A DNA stretch of 64,000 nt from Acinetobacter sp. CS-2. GTDB taxonomy: Bacteria; Pseudomonadota; Gammaproteobacteria; Pseudomonadales; Moraxellaceae. How positions within the stretch are numbered: position 1 is the first letter of the stretch; each line of letters starts with the position of its first letter. The position numbers and the translations under genes were made by a program. The stretch is taken from positions 868,001 through 932,000 of the forward strand of contig NZ_CP067019.1 of the NCBI RefSeq assembly GCF_016599715.1. The letters are read 5' to 3'. The notes below the pieces were generated by a model. That model made no database searches. It was given only the letters and a program-made list of their open reading frames with translations, and was not told the origin of the DNA. Positions 38,264 through 47,270 of the stretch are shown here, piece after piece.

Positions 38264-39686
38264 CAATGCTGTTCACTTAAGAGGAGCAGCATTGTGATCT
38301 ACCGGATAACGGGTTTTTGACATCTTAACCGTTCGGGGTGTTGTTGGCCTCGAACGCCTTTCCAGAAACAGGCTACCCATCCCTGATCTCAGCTCCGATA
38401 GCCGCCTGCCAGTCCCTGACAAAGGGTTGGCATTCGCCATCACAATCAGCTGAACGGCTATGTACTGGCATGCAGGCTTAAAACGGATATCCGAAGGTGA
38501 ACGCCCAAAGGCTACCGCTGCAAATGCCGCTTCTCGCCGAATAATATTGTAGCTCAGCAACAGACCCCACAACTCCTGATAAACCAGCTCTACCGTCTTG
38601 CTGCGAAGCGTGATGGCATTATGCTGCATCGAGCTTTTGATATCCCGAAAACCCAATTCGATTTCCCAACGCTCTTGATAGAGCCTGGCGATATCCTTTG
38701 CAGGATATTGATCGGCCGGCAGCGAGGTCAGAACTGTCTTTATTCGTCCGCCCCGCACAGCATAACTCACTTGCCTGACTTCCCAGTATTCGGGGAGCAT
38801 CGGGTTTTTCTTTCTTGCCTGGGGTGACACTTTCATCCGTACCCGCACGTCACCTTCTGCATACGTCTCGATCACATCACTTTTCAGATTTTTGCGCTCC
38901 GGAATCAGCCAGTGACGACCTTGACCTTGCATCGAGAGTGAAAGCAATAAATCCGCACTCCAAAAACCCTTGTCAAACAAGGTGATCGAGTTATTCGGAA
39001 TCTGGGAGATAAACTTTGCAGCCAAAGGAATCTCGCCCCGGCGATAGGGACTGATCTGTGCATCGACCAGTGTATGTGAGCGCACATTCATCAGCGCGAC
39101 GAGCCGTAGCATCGGAAATGGCGTCTGGCGCTGTGTAGAAGTATTGCCTGAGCCAAAGTGCTCACGAAGATCAGTCGTATCCTGGGTTCGGAAGAGTGCA
39201 CCATCGACAGCAAAGACCTGAAGCCCCTGCCATTGATCATCTGGATATCGCTCATGTCCCCAGTATTGACCCGTCTGGCGAAATAGCCACTCTACAGGAT
39301 CTGCACCCAAACGCTTACGGGCTTCAGTTACCCCACTACGTGCCAGCAGGTCAAGAGAGGCTAACCCCTGAGCGCAAATATTCAGTCTTCTTGCCACTTC
39401 ATGGATGGGCTCATCCCGAAAAATTGCCATCCCAAGAACCAGCCAGAGGACTTGATCTGCAGGCAAGCGTCGCCTGCGGATAGTAGCTGAACTGCTCAAC
39501 TTGAGTGCGGATTCGACCCACTCAATGGGGATATTGTGAGTAAAGGTACTCAGATCCGAGAAGTTAAATAGACCGTTGAGGTCGAGAAGATCCTGCTGAA
39601 ACACCATAAAAAATCCGATGCCAAACCTGACATCGGATTCTCTAATAAATTTCGCGAGGCTTCAAATGCTTAAGTGAACAGCATTG
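38264..39686 (-). mobile_element. complete IS4-family insertion sequence (1423 bp)
   Basis: An 18-bp perfect terminal inverted repeat is seen: CAATGCTGTTCACTTAAG at 38264-38281 and its complement at 39669-39686. One transposase gene fills the element, and an 11-bp target duplication flanks it. Size, repeat length and duplication are close to those of E. coli IS4. Intact ends and reading frame suggest a recent insertion that could still be active. Confidence 0.95.
38273..39607 (-). CDS. IS4 family transposase
   Basis: This is a 444-residue DDE transposase. The catalytic residues are visible: Asp135 in FAVDGALFR, Asp212 in LFDKGFWS and Glu317 in RWEIELGF. The family Y-(2)-R-(3)-E-(6)-K signature is exact (Y310, R313, E317, K324). 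Its N-terminal region (RRRRLPADQVLWLVLGMA) matches IS4 relatives. The stop lies inside the element about 9 bp from its left end. It is in the same orientation as panD, so read-through from panD could transcribe it. Confidence 0.95.
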   Translation of the reverse strand: MVFQQDLLDLNGLFNFSDLSTFTHNIPIEWVESALKLSSSATIRRRRLPADQVLWLVLGMAIFRDEPIHEVARRLNICAQGLASLDLLARSGVTEARKRLGADPVEWLFRQTGQYWGHERYPDDQWQGLQVFAVDGALFRTQDTTDLREHFGSGNTSTQRQTPFPMLRLVALMNVRSHTLVDAQISPYRRGEIPLAAKFISQIPNNSITLFDKGFWSADLLLSLSMQGQGRHWLIPERKNLKSDVIETYAEGDVRVRMKVSPQARKKNPMLPEYWEVRQVSYAVRGGRIKTVLTSLPADQYPAKDIARLYQERWEIELGFRDIKSSMQHNAITLRSKTVELVYQELWGLLLSYNIIRREAAFAAVAFGRSPSDIRFKPACQYIAVQLIVMANANPLSGTGRRLSELRSGMGSLFLERRSRPTTPRTVKMSKTRYPVDHNAAPLK

Positions 39687-39697
39687 CCGCAGAAGCG
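39687..39697. repeat. target site duplication of the IS4 element (right copy)
   Basis: This is an exact copy of 38253-38263, directly next to the right inverted repeat. Confidence 0.92.
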
Positions 39698-39731
39698 AGC
39701 TTTTTGAATGTTTTGATCTGAACTGATCAGT

Positions 39732-40112
39732 TTAGGCAACCTGTACAGGAATACAGTTGGCGGTATGGTTCACTGTATTGTCCGGATTGGCATATACCAG
39801 ACGAGGTTTATGGGCATTCGCTTCAGCTTCGGTGAAATCGCCAAATGTGGCGATAATCATTAAATCGCCCACATCAGCCTGCAGGGCAGCACCACCATTG
39901 ACTGAAATAATGCCAGAATTTTCTTCACCACGGATGGCATAAGTGGTAAAACGCTTACCATTAGTCACGTTCCACATATGAATTTCTTCATATTCACGGA
40001 TACCGGCTAAATCCATTAACACGCCGTCAATTGCACAAGAACCTTCATAATGTAATTCTGCTTGTGTCACGACACAACGGTGGATTTTAGCTTTTAATAA
40101 ACGAGAAAGCAT
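39732..40112 (-). CDS. panD: aspartate 1-decarboxylase
   Basis: This pyruvoyl enzyme makes beta-alanine from aspartate for pantothenate and CoA. It has 126 residues. The self-cleavage site is Gly24-Ser25 in HYEGSCAID, and Ser25 becomes the pyruvoyl group. Lys9 and the [14 protein letters not shown] tail are conserved. Maturation usually needs PanM/PanZ in enterics but not in many other bacteria. panB and panC are not adjacent. Its downstream terminator has been split by an IS4-family insertion. Confidence 0.97.
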   Translation of the reverse strand: MLSRLLKAKIHRCVVTQAELHYEGSCAIDGVLMDLAGIREYEEIHMWNVTNGKRFTTYAIRGEENSGIISVNGGAALQADVGDLMIIATFGDFTEAEANAHKPRLVYANPDNTVNHTANCIPVQVA

Positions 40113-40255
40113 GGCTAGCGTCTCCTTAGTCGACCTAAGATTTTATCTTAGTTAAATCAAATCACTTCTTACTGGATCAGTAATCCGCAGAAAGCGCATT
40201 TTGCTCCGAAAAAAGCAACATGGCAAGAAGGAAAATTCAATTATTTGTAGAATGA

Positions 40256-40837
40256 TCAGTTCGGTTTATACGCGTTAATTTGATTCATGGCTGTCTGAAT
40301 GTCACCGTTTACCAGCAATTTAATGCGAGATAAAGCATGTGCAATGGCATCATCCATTAAACCTTGTTCGCTGCTTGGAGCTTTGCTCAGGACATGACCT
40401 GATACGCGTTCTTTGGAACCTGGGTGACCGATACCGATACGTAAGCGATGGAAATTGGGACCTGTATGCGGAACGATATCACGTAAACCGTTATGCCCAC
40501 CATGCCCACCACCTGTTTTCAGGCGAATGACACCGGGATTCATATCCAGTTCATCATGTGCGATTAGCATGGTTTCAGGAGCAACTTGATAGAATTTGGC
40601 GAAGGGTACAACACTTTTGCCAGAGGCATTCATAAAGGTTGTGGGTAACAGCAGACGAACGTCTTGACCTTCGATGTTACCTCGACCACTGATTCCGTGG
40701 AATTTAGGATCGGCTTTGAGAGAGATGCCATATTGTTCTGCAAGGCGTTCAACGAACCAGAAGCCTGCATTATGGCGAGTTTGGGCATATTCCTTACCAG
40801 GATTGCCCAAACCAACAATTAGCGAAAGTTTTGACAC
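40256..40837 (-). CDS. pth: peptidyl-tRNA hydrolase
   Basis: This enzyme releases peptides from peptidyl-tRNAs that drop off ribosomes. It has 193 residues. The active site is visible in LIVGLGNPGKEY and QTRHNAGFWFVE (His22 equivalent to E. coli His20). The substrate-binding loop is KTGGGHGGHNGLRDI, and RLRIGIGHPGSKERVSGHVL is conserved. It lies 19 bp after rplY, the usual operon. Confidence 0.98.
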   Translation of the reverse strand: MSKLSLIVGLGNPGKEYAQTRHNAGFWFVERLAEQYGISLKADPKFHGISGRGNIEGQDVRLLLPTTFMNASGKSVVPFAKFYQVAPETMLIAHDELDMNPGVIRLKTGGGHGGHNGLRDIVPHTGPNFHRLRIGIGHPGSKERVSGHVLSKAPSSEQGLMDDAIAHALSRIKLLVNGDIQTAMNQINAYKPN

Positions 40838-40856
40838 TAATTTACACCGTTAACAC

Positions 40857-41153
40857 TTATGCGCGTTTAAAGTCAGCGTGCATTGGAGTGTTTTTAGCTG
40901 GGTGACGTTGTAAAGCTTGGATTTTAACGCTTTCAACTTTGTCACCAACTTTGATTTCAACAACTTCTTCAAAGAAAGCGTTGTCTTCAAGTGCTTTAAC
41001 AAGTTCACGAAGTTCTAAAGTAACCGCTACAGGTTCAGCAGCACCACCGTAGATGATTGCTGGTACTTTGCTTTGAAGACGAAGGCGGCGGCTCGAACCT
41101 TTCCCTTGTACTGCTTCTTCACGTGCTGCTGCGTTTAATACGAAGTTTGCCAT
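40857..41153 (-). CDS. rplY: 50S ribosomal protein L25
   Basis: This 98-residue 5S rRNA-binding protein is the short L25 form without the C-terminal TL5/CTC extension. Conserved parts are GKGSSRRLRLQSKVPAIIYG and the final ALQRHPAKNTPMHADFKRA. The ATG at 41153 has AGGA at the right distance; an ATG at 41162 abuts that site. It sits between prs and pth. A leader hairpin (GCTGAG / CTCAGC, 41184-41206) precedes it and might be regulatory. Confidence 0.96.
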   Translation of the reverse strand: MANFVLNAAAREEAVQGKGSSRRLRLQSKVPAIIYGGAAEPVAVTLELRELVKALEDNAFFEEVVEIKVGDKVESVKIQALQRHPAKNTPMHADFKRA

Positions 41154-41211
41154 GATAGACATTCCTAATTTAAGTTTAATTAAGCTGAGTTTTCGACCAG
41201 CTCAGCGATAG

Positions 41212-41236
41212 AAAACCCTGCCAAAGGCAGGGTTTT
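41212..41236 (-). terminator. intrinsic terminator of prs
   Basis: AAAACCCTGCC (41212-41222) pairs perfectly with GGCAGGGTTTT (41226-41236) around AAA. It lies 17 bp after the prs stop. Confidence 0.9.
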
Positions 41237-41253
41237 GAAAATTTAGCGCTATA

Positions 41254-42207
41254 TTATAGATAAGAATCAAACATTGCGCTAATAGATTCTTCGTTGTTAA
41301 TACGACGAATTGTTTCAGCAACCATGCTGGCGACTGAAACTTGGCGAATCTTACCAAGTTCTTGAGCTTCTTGAGAAAGAGGAATGGTATCTGTAACAAC
41401 GAGCTCGTCGATTACAGAGTTTTTCAAGTTCTCAATTGCTTTACCAGAAAGTACTGGGTGAGTTGCATAGGCAACTACACGGCGAGCACCAAACTGTTTC
41501 AGTGCATCAGCAGCTTTACACAAGGTACCTGCTGTATCAACCATATCATCCACGATCACGCAGTCACGATCTTTCACATCACCAATCAAATGCATCACTT
41601 GTGATTCATTGGCTTTTTGACGACGTTTATCGATGATTGCAAGATCGATATCACCCATTTGTTTCGCTACAGCACGTGCACGAACTACACCGCCCACGTC
41701 TGGAGAAACAACCATAAGGTTATGGTGTTGCTGTTGACGAAGATCAGCAAGTAATGCTGGAGTACCGTAGATGTTGTCTACAGGGATATCGAAGAAACCT
41801 TGAATCTGGTCAGCATGAAGGTCGATCATTACAACGCGGTCAATACCGACAGTTGTCAGCATGTCTGCGACAACTTTTGCAGTGATTGGCACACGGCTTG
41901 AACGAGGACGACGGTCTTGACGAGCATATCCGAAGTAAGGGATGACAGCAGTAATACGACCTGCACTTGCACGACGCAAAGCATCAGCCATAACAAGGAC
42001 TTCCATCAGGTTGTCATTTGTTGGGGCACAAGTAGGTTGTACTAGGAATACGTCTTTACCACGAACATTTTCAGTAATTTCGACAGCGATTTCACCGTCA
42101 GAAAATTGACCTACAGATGCTGCACCTAAAGGGATGTGCAGATGGCTTACGACTTTTTGGGCGAATTGTGGATGTGCAGTTCCACTAAAAACGACAAGAT
42201 TGGGCAT
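41254..42207 (-). CDS. prs: ribose-phosphate pyrophosphokinase
   Basis: This enzyme makes PRPP from ribose 5-phosphate and ATP for purines, pyrimidines, NAD, His and Trp. It has 317 residues from the ATG at 42207, which has AAGGG upstream and gives the conserved [17 protein letters not shown]. The ATP/metal region is [19 protein letters not shown], and the PRPP loop is [14 protein letters not shown]. It follows four tRNA-Gln genes on the same strand and is probably cotranscribed with them in part. Confidence 0.98.
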   Translation of the reverse strand: MPNLVVFSGTAHPQFAQKVVSHLHIPLGAASVGQFSDGEIAVEITENVRGKDVFLVQPTCAPTNDNLMEVLVMADALRRASAGRITAVIPYFGYARQDRRPRSSRVPITAKVVADMLTTVGIDRVVMIDLHADQIQGFFDIPVDNIYGTPALLADLRQQQHHNLMVVSPDVGGVVRARAVAKQMGDIDLAIIDKRRQKANESQVMHLIGDVKDRDCVIVDDMVDTAGTLCKAADALKQFGARRVVAYATHPVLSGKAIENLKNSVIDELVVTDTIPLSQEAQELGKIRQVSVASMVAETIRRINNEESISAMFDSYL

Positions 42208-42243
42208 GAAGCACCCTTGGCGGTTGGAATGTTTGAAAGTAGA

Positions 42244-42318
42244 TGGCAGGGGCGGCTGGATTCGAACCAACGGATGCCGAGATCAAAACCCGGTGCCTTA
42301 CCACTTGGCGACGCCCCT
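42244..42318 (-). tRNA. tRNA-Gln (anticodon TTG), copy 4 in transcription order
   Basis: A 75-nt tRNA including an encoded CCA. The acceptor stem AGGGGCG pairs with CGCCCCT. The anticodon loop TTTTGAT gives UUG. It is the last of four copies on the minus strand and lies 36 bp before prs. Confidence 0.96.
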
Positions 42319-42409
42319 AATGCGGCAGAACTTTAATATTTTTGCTGTTCTGTGTCAAGGTGAATTAACAAATGAACATGCAAATTCTGTTCTGTCTTTT
42401 TTGAGAAAA

Positions 42410-42484
42410 TGGCAGGGGCGGCTGGATTCGAACCAACGGATGCCGAGATCAAAACCCGGTGCCTTACCACTTGGCGACGCCCCT
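42410..42484 (-). tRNA. tRNA-Gln (anticodon TTG), copy 3
   Basis: Identical in sequence to the other three copies. Separated from copy 4 by a 91-bp spacer that differs from the other spacers. Confidence 0.96.
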
Positions 42485-42511
42485 AATACAGTAATCTACA
42501 GATGAATATGA

Positions 42512-42586
42512 TGGCAGGGGCGGCTGGATTCGAACCAACGGATGCCGAGATCAAAACCCGGTGCCTTACCACTTGGCGACGCCCCT
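42512..42586 (-). tRNA. tRNA-Gln (anticodon TTG), copy 2
   Basis: Identical tRNA. The 27-bp spacers on both sides of this copy (42485-42511 and 42587-42613) are identical to each other, marking a 102-bp tandem duplication. Confidence 0.96.
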
Positions 42587-42613
42587 AATACAGTAATCTA
42601 CAGATGAATATGA

Positions 42614-42688
42614 TGGCAGGGGCGGCTGGATTCGAACCAACGGATGCCGAGATCAAAACCCGGTGCCTTACCACTTGGCGACGCCCCT
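42614..42688 (-). tRNA. tRNA-Gln (anticodon TTG), copy 1
   Basis: First copy in transcription order. Its 5' end lies one base after the ispE stop codon, so it must be processed out of an ispE transcript or start from a promoter inside ispE. Confidence 0.96.
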
Positions 42689-42689
42689 A

Positions 42690-43520
42690 TCATATAACCT
42701 TGAAATGACGTAATGGTGATTCATTTAAACTATTGACCAAGTAAGCTTTACAAGGTGAATGAGCTAAAATCTCATCAATATTCATGTCGGCGGTTACTTC
42801 AGTAAAAACACAAGCACCTGTACCTGTAAGTTTTGCAATACCGAACTGGTCTAAATACTGCATCGCTTCATTTACCTCAGGATAGAAGCTTCTTGCCAAA
42901 GGCTCAAAGTTATTTCCAAAGTTAAATGGCTTTAACTGATAGGCGCAAAATTTAGTAGGCTTCGTGTCTCTTGTCAACGTTTTTTGTGAAAAAAGCAATT
43001 GAGTGCTGATAAAACAATCAGGTTTTAACACAATGTATTGTTTTTGATCTAAGTCTATGAATGTTAAGTGTTCACCAATACCTTCCGCCCAAGCATTCCG
43101 CCCATGGACAAAAACTGGAACATCGGCACCTAACTTGAGTCCCAGTTCGGCCAACTGCTCAATACTTAAGCCACATTGCCATAACTGATTGACCACAATG
43201 AGGGTGGTGGCCGCATTGGATGACCCCCCACCAAGTCCAGCACCCATAGGAATATTTTTTTCAATGCGGATATTTAAGCCTGAATATGCTTTTGCATACG
43301 GCTTTAAAATCTGTGTTGCCTTGAAAATTAGGTTCTGTTCCAAATCAACGCTGTTTAGTCCATCAATACTAATTTCAGGAGTTGCTGGTTGGCTAAATTC
43401 CAGCCAGTCATACAGGTCAATGAGCTGAAAAATGCTTTGCAATTCATGGTAGCCGTCGTCACGACGGCCGGTGATATGCAAAAAAAGATTAAGCTTGGCA
43501 GGAGCGGGAACACGAATCAT
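42690..43520 (-). CDS. ispE: 4-(cytidine 5'-diphospho)-2-C-methyl-D-erythritol kinase
   Basis: This GHMP kinase is the fourth step of the MEP isoprenoid pathway. It has 276 residues. The ATP motif is PMGAGLGGGSSNAATTL at about 91-107. Other family parts are the N-terminal PAPAKLNLFLHITGRRDDGYH and the C-terminal KLTGTGACVF. It lies 24 bp after lolB and runs directly into the tRNA-Gln cluster, which is the usual gamma-proteobacterial order. Confidence 0.97.
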   Translation of the reverse strand: MIRVPAPAKLNLFLHITGRRDDGYHELQSIFQLIDLYDWLEFSQPATPEISIDGLNSVDLEQNLIFKATQILKPYAKAYSGLNIRIEKNIPMGAGLGGGSSNAATTLIVVNQLWQCGLSIEQLAELGLKLGADVPVFVHGRNAWAEGIGEHLTFIDLDQKQYIVLKPDCFISTQLLFSQKTLTRDTKPTKFCAYQLKPFNFGNNFEPLARSFYPEVNEAMQYLDQFGIAKLTGTGACVFTEVTADMNIDEILAHSPCKAYLVNSLNESPLRHFKVI

Positions 43521-43544
43521 AGAATTTTAAACTTTTGAATAGGC

Positions 43545-44126
43545 TTAACGGTTTTGAATGAGCATTGTAATACGGTTTTCCTGACCGGATTCAAGTACAT
43601 GTTTTAAAACTAGCTTGTTCGGTAACTGGGCTTGCTCGTTATAACTGAGATCTACTATCCAGCCATCTTCCAAGAACTGGATGGGGCGGTTTTGCTCATC
43701 TTTACTGATTTTTGCCAGCATGGTTGCCGGTTTAGCCTGAACCCAATCGACTAAATGGGTAATGGGGGCTTGCCAGCCTGTGGCACGCTCAAGTAACTCT
43801 TCCGGAGTATCCGCTGTAATCAACCCGGTTTTTGCACTATTGAGGGTGACATTACCCGGTTGGCCGGAAATCTGGGTTTTACCCACGCCCAAAATTCCGC
43901 TTAATTCGATGTCGAATGCATCCTGCTGTTGTACCCAGGTAAAAAAGGCACTGCCAGATTGTCCCGGAGTTCTTACCCCAATTTTACCTTGCAGATTAAA
44001 ATTCTTCGCAGCTTCTGGAATTTGAGCAACATTCGGTGCTTGAGGCTGGGTGTATTGTTGGCAACCGCTCAGGATTAGCGTGCTTGCTGCAATCAGGCTT
44101 AAACTGAATTTTGAAAAAATGTGCAT
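43545..44126 (-). CDS. lolB: outer membrane lipoprotein LolB
   Basis: This outer membrane receptor takes lipoproteins from LolA and inserts them. It has 193 residues. The signal peptide ends in the lipobox LILSGC with Cys22. The LolB region includes FNLQGKIGVRTPGQSGSAFF and ELLERATGWQAPITHLVDWV. It lies 8 bp after the TPR gene and 24 bp before ispE. Confidence 0.93.
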   Translation of the reverse strand: MHIFSKFSLSLIAASTLILSGCQQYTQPQAPNVAQIPEAAKNFNLQGKIGVRTPGQSGSAFFTWVQQQDAFDIELSGILGVGKTQISGQPGNVTLNSAKTGLITADTPEELLERATGWQAPITHLVDWVQAKPATMLAKISKDEQNRPIQFLEDGWIVDLSYNEQAQLPNKLVLKHVLESGQENRITMLIQNR

Positions 44127-44134
44127 ACAGATAG

Positions 44135-45892
44135 TTAACTCTTTTTCATTTGTTGCGGTAACAGTAACGATTTCAATTGCTCTAATTGCGGATCATTCGG
44201 ATGATTTTTTTGTAATTGTTGTAACACTTTACTAAATTTTGTCAGCTCACCTTGCATGTATAAAGATTTGGCATAACGTACACCAATTTTCACATTTTGA
44301 CTTAATTGGTAGGCTTGCTCTAATACTTGAGCTGAAGTTTTAAAGTCATTTTGTAAATAAGTGATATAGCCTAAAGTATCTAAAATAGAGGCCTGTTCCG
44401 GAGCAAATTCCAGAGCATGTTCAACATACTTGCGGGCTTCATCTAAACGCCGGTTTTGCAGGGCAAGCGTATAGGCATAGGCATTGAGGTAAGTCGGGCT
44501 ATTGGGTTCTATTTCCAGTAATTTTTTCAATAATTTATCCAGTTTATCTTTGTCTTGAAAAGCATCAAGTAATAACACTTCGGAGTAAATTAGTTCCGGG
44601 TCATCCGGGACGTTTTTAATGGCTTCATCCAGCAGGCGCATGGCTGCTTTTTTATTGTCCATTCGTTTTAAAATATCAGCCTGAGCCTGGTACAGGAAAC
44701 TGGCATATTGCGGATAATTGACCCGTTCCTGAGTCAGGAAGCGCAGGGCATCGGTGGGCTGGTTCTGGGCGGAAAAAATATTAATCATGTTGCGGCGCGA
44801 AACTGTGTAGAGGCTACCATCCACCAGACGGTAATAGGCTTTTGCAGTTTCAAAATGTTGTTTACGCTCGGCATTGACTGCTAGATAATAATAGGCCTCA
44901 TTTTGATATTGCGTGGAATATCGCAGCTCAACTAAATATTTTTCAGCTTTTTCATACTGTTCTAAGTCAATACTGGTTAAACCGGCAATAAACAATGCTT
45001 CTTCTTCATGGGGCCATTTTTTTAACAGGGCTTCAAGTTTATTGAGAGCTTCTTCTGACTTATTTAATTTAATCAGATATTTAATTTCCGCTAAGCGAAC
45101 TTCGATATTGTTTTTATGTTTGCGGCTGGCTTTGTCGTACCATTTTAGGGTTGCTTCATCATCCCCCAAGGCACTGAGTAAATTGGCCTTCATTAAAATA
45201 AAGCCGGTCACATTGGCACGCTTTTTTAATGCACGACTAATGGTGATCAGGGCCTGCTCCAGTTGCCCGTTTTGTGCTTCCAAGCCTGCAATCAGTACCA
45301 GTACGGAAGGATTATCCCGTTCTTTACTTTTACGTAAAGCATCAATCAGAAAATCCCGATCTTCAGGGTCTTCAGGGGCAATCCCGGCCAGAATTTTTTC
45401 CAGGTCTGCATTGGGGTCAATATTTAAAATTTTGTCCAGCGTTTCTGCAGCCAGTTCATATTCATGGGCTTTTAAGGCAATATGTGAAAGATAAAATAAA
45501 GCCGGCACATCGGTCGGTTCTTGCACCACCCAATGGGTTGCAATATCCAGGGCTGCTTTTAGATCATTCTGTTCAATCGCAACATTTAAGGCGCGCTGTT
45601 TAACCGTAGTGGAATTGCTTTTAATTGCAAGCACAGTGTAGTTGTGTAATGCTGTGGGAATGTCATGATAGGTCAGTGCAAATTCAGCAATCATGCTTTG
45701 TTTTATGGCATTATAGTTTGAATTGGCATGATAAATTTCTCCAGATGCTCTAATATGAGCACTGTAAGCCATGCTACCCACAAGTAAGAATGTGGTAGAA
45801 TATTGCTTAATTGTCGCGCCGTTTATCCGGCTATTTGTTTGACGCAATTTTTCTTGATCCAAGTAATGCTTTTTATGACACCAATACTGCAC
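44135..45892 (-). CDS. tetratricopeptide repeat protein
   Basis: This is a 585-residue protein made largely of TPR-type helix pairs between about 75 and 570, such as LFIAGLTSIDLEQYEKAEKY and ASILDTLGYITYLQNDFKTS. A hydrophobic stretch at about residues 32-48 may be a late signal peptide or anchor, so the true start could be downstream of the first ATG. It is the first gene of the lolB-ispE operon, as in Pseudomonas and Acinetobacter, and could scaffold an envelope function. It is divergent from hemA with only 33 bp between. Confidence 0.85.
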   Translation of the reverse strand: MQYWCHKKHYLDQEKLRQTNSRINGATIKQYSTTFLLVGSMAYSAHIRASGEIYHANSNYNAIKQSMIAEFALTYHDIPTALHNYTVLAIKSNSTTVKQRALNVAIEQNDLKAALDIATHWVVQEPTDVPALFYLSHIALKAHEYELAAETLDKILNIDPNADLEKILAGIAPEDPEDRDFLIDALRKSKERDNPSVLVLIAGLEAQNGQLEQALITISRALKKRANVTGFILMKANLLSALGDDEATLKWYDKASRKHKNNIEVRLAEIKYLIKLNKSEEALNKLEALLKKWPHEEEALFIAGLTSIDLEQYEKAEKYLVELRYSTQYQNEAYYYLAVNAERKQHFETAKAYYRLVDGSLYTVSRRNMINIFSAQNQPTDALRFLTQERVNYPQYASFLYQAQADILKRMDNKKAAMRLLDEAIKNVPDDPELIYSEVLLLDAFQDKDKLDKLLKKLLEIEPNSPTYLNAYAYTLALQNRRLDEARKYVEHALEFAPEQASILDTLGYITYLQNDFKTSAQVLEQAYQLSQNVKIGVRYAKSLYMQGELTKFSKVLQQLQKNHPNDPQLEQLKSLLLPQQMKKS

Positions 45893-45925
45893 AATAGCAT
45901 AAATTTAGCGAAATGATGATCTGAT

Positions 45926-47215
45926 ATGTCTTTCTTTGCATTGGGTGTCAACCATCAAACCGCCTCTGTAGAGCTGCGTGAGCAGATTGCATTTAATCCT
46001 GAAAAATTAATGCACCTGCTTGCCCTGCAAAGCCAAAACCATGACCTGAATGATATGGTGGTGGTCTCTACATGTAACCGCACCGAAGTTTATGCCATGT
46101 CTGAAAATGCGGACATGGTAATGAATTGGCTCGCCGAAGCAAATGACTTAGATGTTAAACAATTGTTTAATCATGTATATCGTTACGAAAATGCGCAGGC
46201 AGTGACCCATTTAATGCGGGTAGCCAGTGGTCTGGATTCGCTGATGCTAGGTGAACCGCAAATTTTGGGGCAGGTGAAATCAGCATTGTCTCTGGCTAAA
46301 GATGCACATACTGTTTCGCCGGATTTAAACCGAATTTTTGAATATGCTTTTTATGCAGCCAAACGTGTGCGCTCGGAAACAGCAGTGGGGAGTCATGCTG
46401 TTTCGATGGGTTATGCCGTTGCCCAGCTGGCCCTGCAGGTGTTTAGCAAACCTGAAAAACTGACCGTGATGGTGGTAGCTGCAGGGGAAATGAACAGCTT
46501 GGTGGCGAAGCATTTAGCGGAAATGGGAGTGGGGAAAGTCCTGATTTGCAACCGTACCCGTGCGCGTGCAGAAAGTTTGGCACAAGAAATTGCACATCGC
46601 GTTGACGTGGAAATTATTGAATTCTCTGATTTGGCTGCAAATTTACACCGTGCAGATGTCATTTCAAGCTGTACCGGAAGTCTGCATCAGGTTATTTCAT
46701 ATCAAGATGTTAAAACAGCGTTGAAAAAACGCCGTTATCAACAAATGCTGTTGGTCGATTTGGCCGTTCCGCGCGATATTGATCCCAAAGTGGAATCTCT
46801 GGATGGCGTTTATTTGTATGGAGTGGACGACCTGCAAAGTGTGATTGATGACAATCTTGCCCAACGTCGCCAGGCTGCGGTTGAAGCCGAGGTAATGGTC
46901 AATCAGTTAGCTACAGAAATGCTGACCCAGCAAAAAATCAAAAAAGCTGGCAGTACCATTCAAGCTTATCGTGAACAGGGTGAAGTACTCAGGCAAGAAG
47001 AACTGGCTTTGGCAATGTCACGTCTGGCTAGTGGTGACAATCCTGAGCAGATTTTGCAGGAATTATCGTATCGCCTGACACAAAAACTACTGCATCCGAC
47101 TTCAATCTTGTTGCGACAGGCAGCCAAGGCTGAAGATCCGGCTTGTTTTGAATCGATGCGTGATCAATTAGAAGATGTATTTGCTAAACGGCGTAATATC
47201 AAGCATAAATCATAA
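45926..47215 (+). CDS. hemA: glutamyl-tRNA reductase
   Basis: This is the first committed enzyme of C5-pathway tetrapyrrole synthesis. It reduces glutamyl-tRNA to glutamate-1-semialdehyde with NADPH. It has 429 residues. The active-site Cys50 lies in [12 protein letters not shown]. The glutamate-binding region [19 protein letters not shown] and the NADPH domain [15 protein letters not shown] are intact. The C-terminal dimerisation helix region is present. Its terminator lies inside the 3' end of convergent dnaG. Confidence 0.97.
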   Translation: MSFFALGVNHQTASVELREQIAFNPEKLMHLLALQSQNHDLNDMVVVSTCNRTEVYAMSENADMVMNWLAEANDLDVKQLFNHVYRYENAQAVTHLMRVASGLDSLMLGEPQILGQVKSALSLAKDAHTVSPDLNRIFEYAFYAAKRVRSETAVGSHAVSMGYAVAQLALQVFSKPEKLTVMVVAAGEMNSLVAKHLAEMGVGKVLICNRTRARAESLAQEIAHRVDVEIIEFSDLAANLHRADVISSCTGSLHQVISYQDVKTALKKRRYQQMLLVDLAVPRDIDPKVESLDGVYLYGVDDLQSVIDDNLAQRRQAAVEAEVMVNQLATEMLTQQKIKKAGSTIQAYREQGEVLRQEELALAMSRLASGDNPEQILQELSYRLTQKLLHPTSILLRQAAKAEDPACFESMRDQLEDVFAKRRNIKHKS

Positions 47216-47230
47216 ATACTAAATTATAGC

Positions 47231-47270
47231 CGCTCGCTTAGTCTTCCAGCAGGGTCAGCGAGCGCTTTTT
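47231..47270 (+). terminator. hemA terminator overlapping the 3' end of dnaG
   Basis: CGCTCGCT (47231-47238) pairs with AGCGAGCG (47257-47264), followed by CTTTTT. The right arm and T-run lie within the last codons of dnaG on the opposite strand. The loop is 18 nt. Confidence 0.7.

Noticed and set aside
42134..42505. Plus-strand frames across the tRNA-Gln array with repeated [15 protein letters not shown]
   Set aside because: They are antisense translations of the tRNA genes; the protein repeat only reflects the identical tRNA sequences.
42244..42688. Regularly repeated sequence that could suggest a CRISPR-like array
   Set aside because: The repeats are complete 75-nt tRNA genes with a Gln anticodon, the spacers are not unique, and there are no cas genes.
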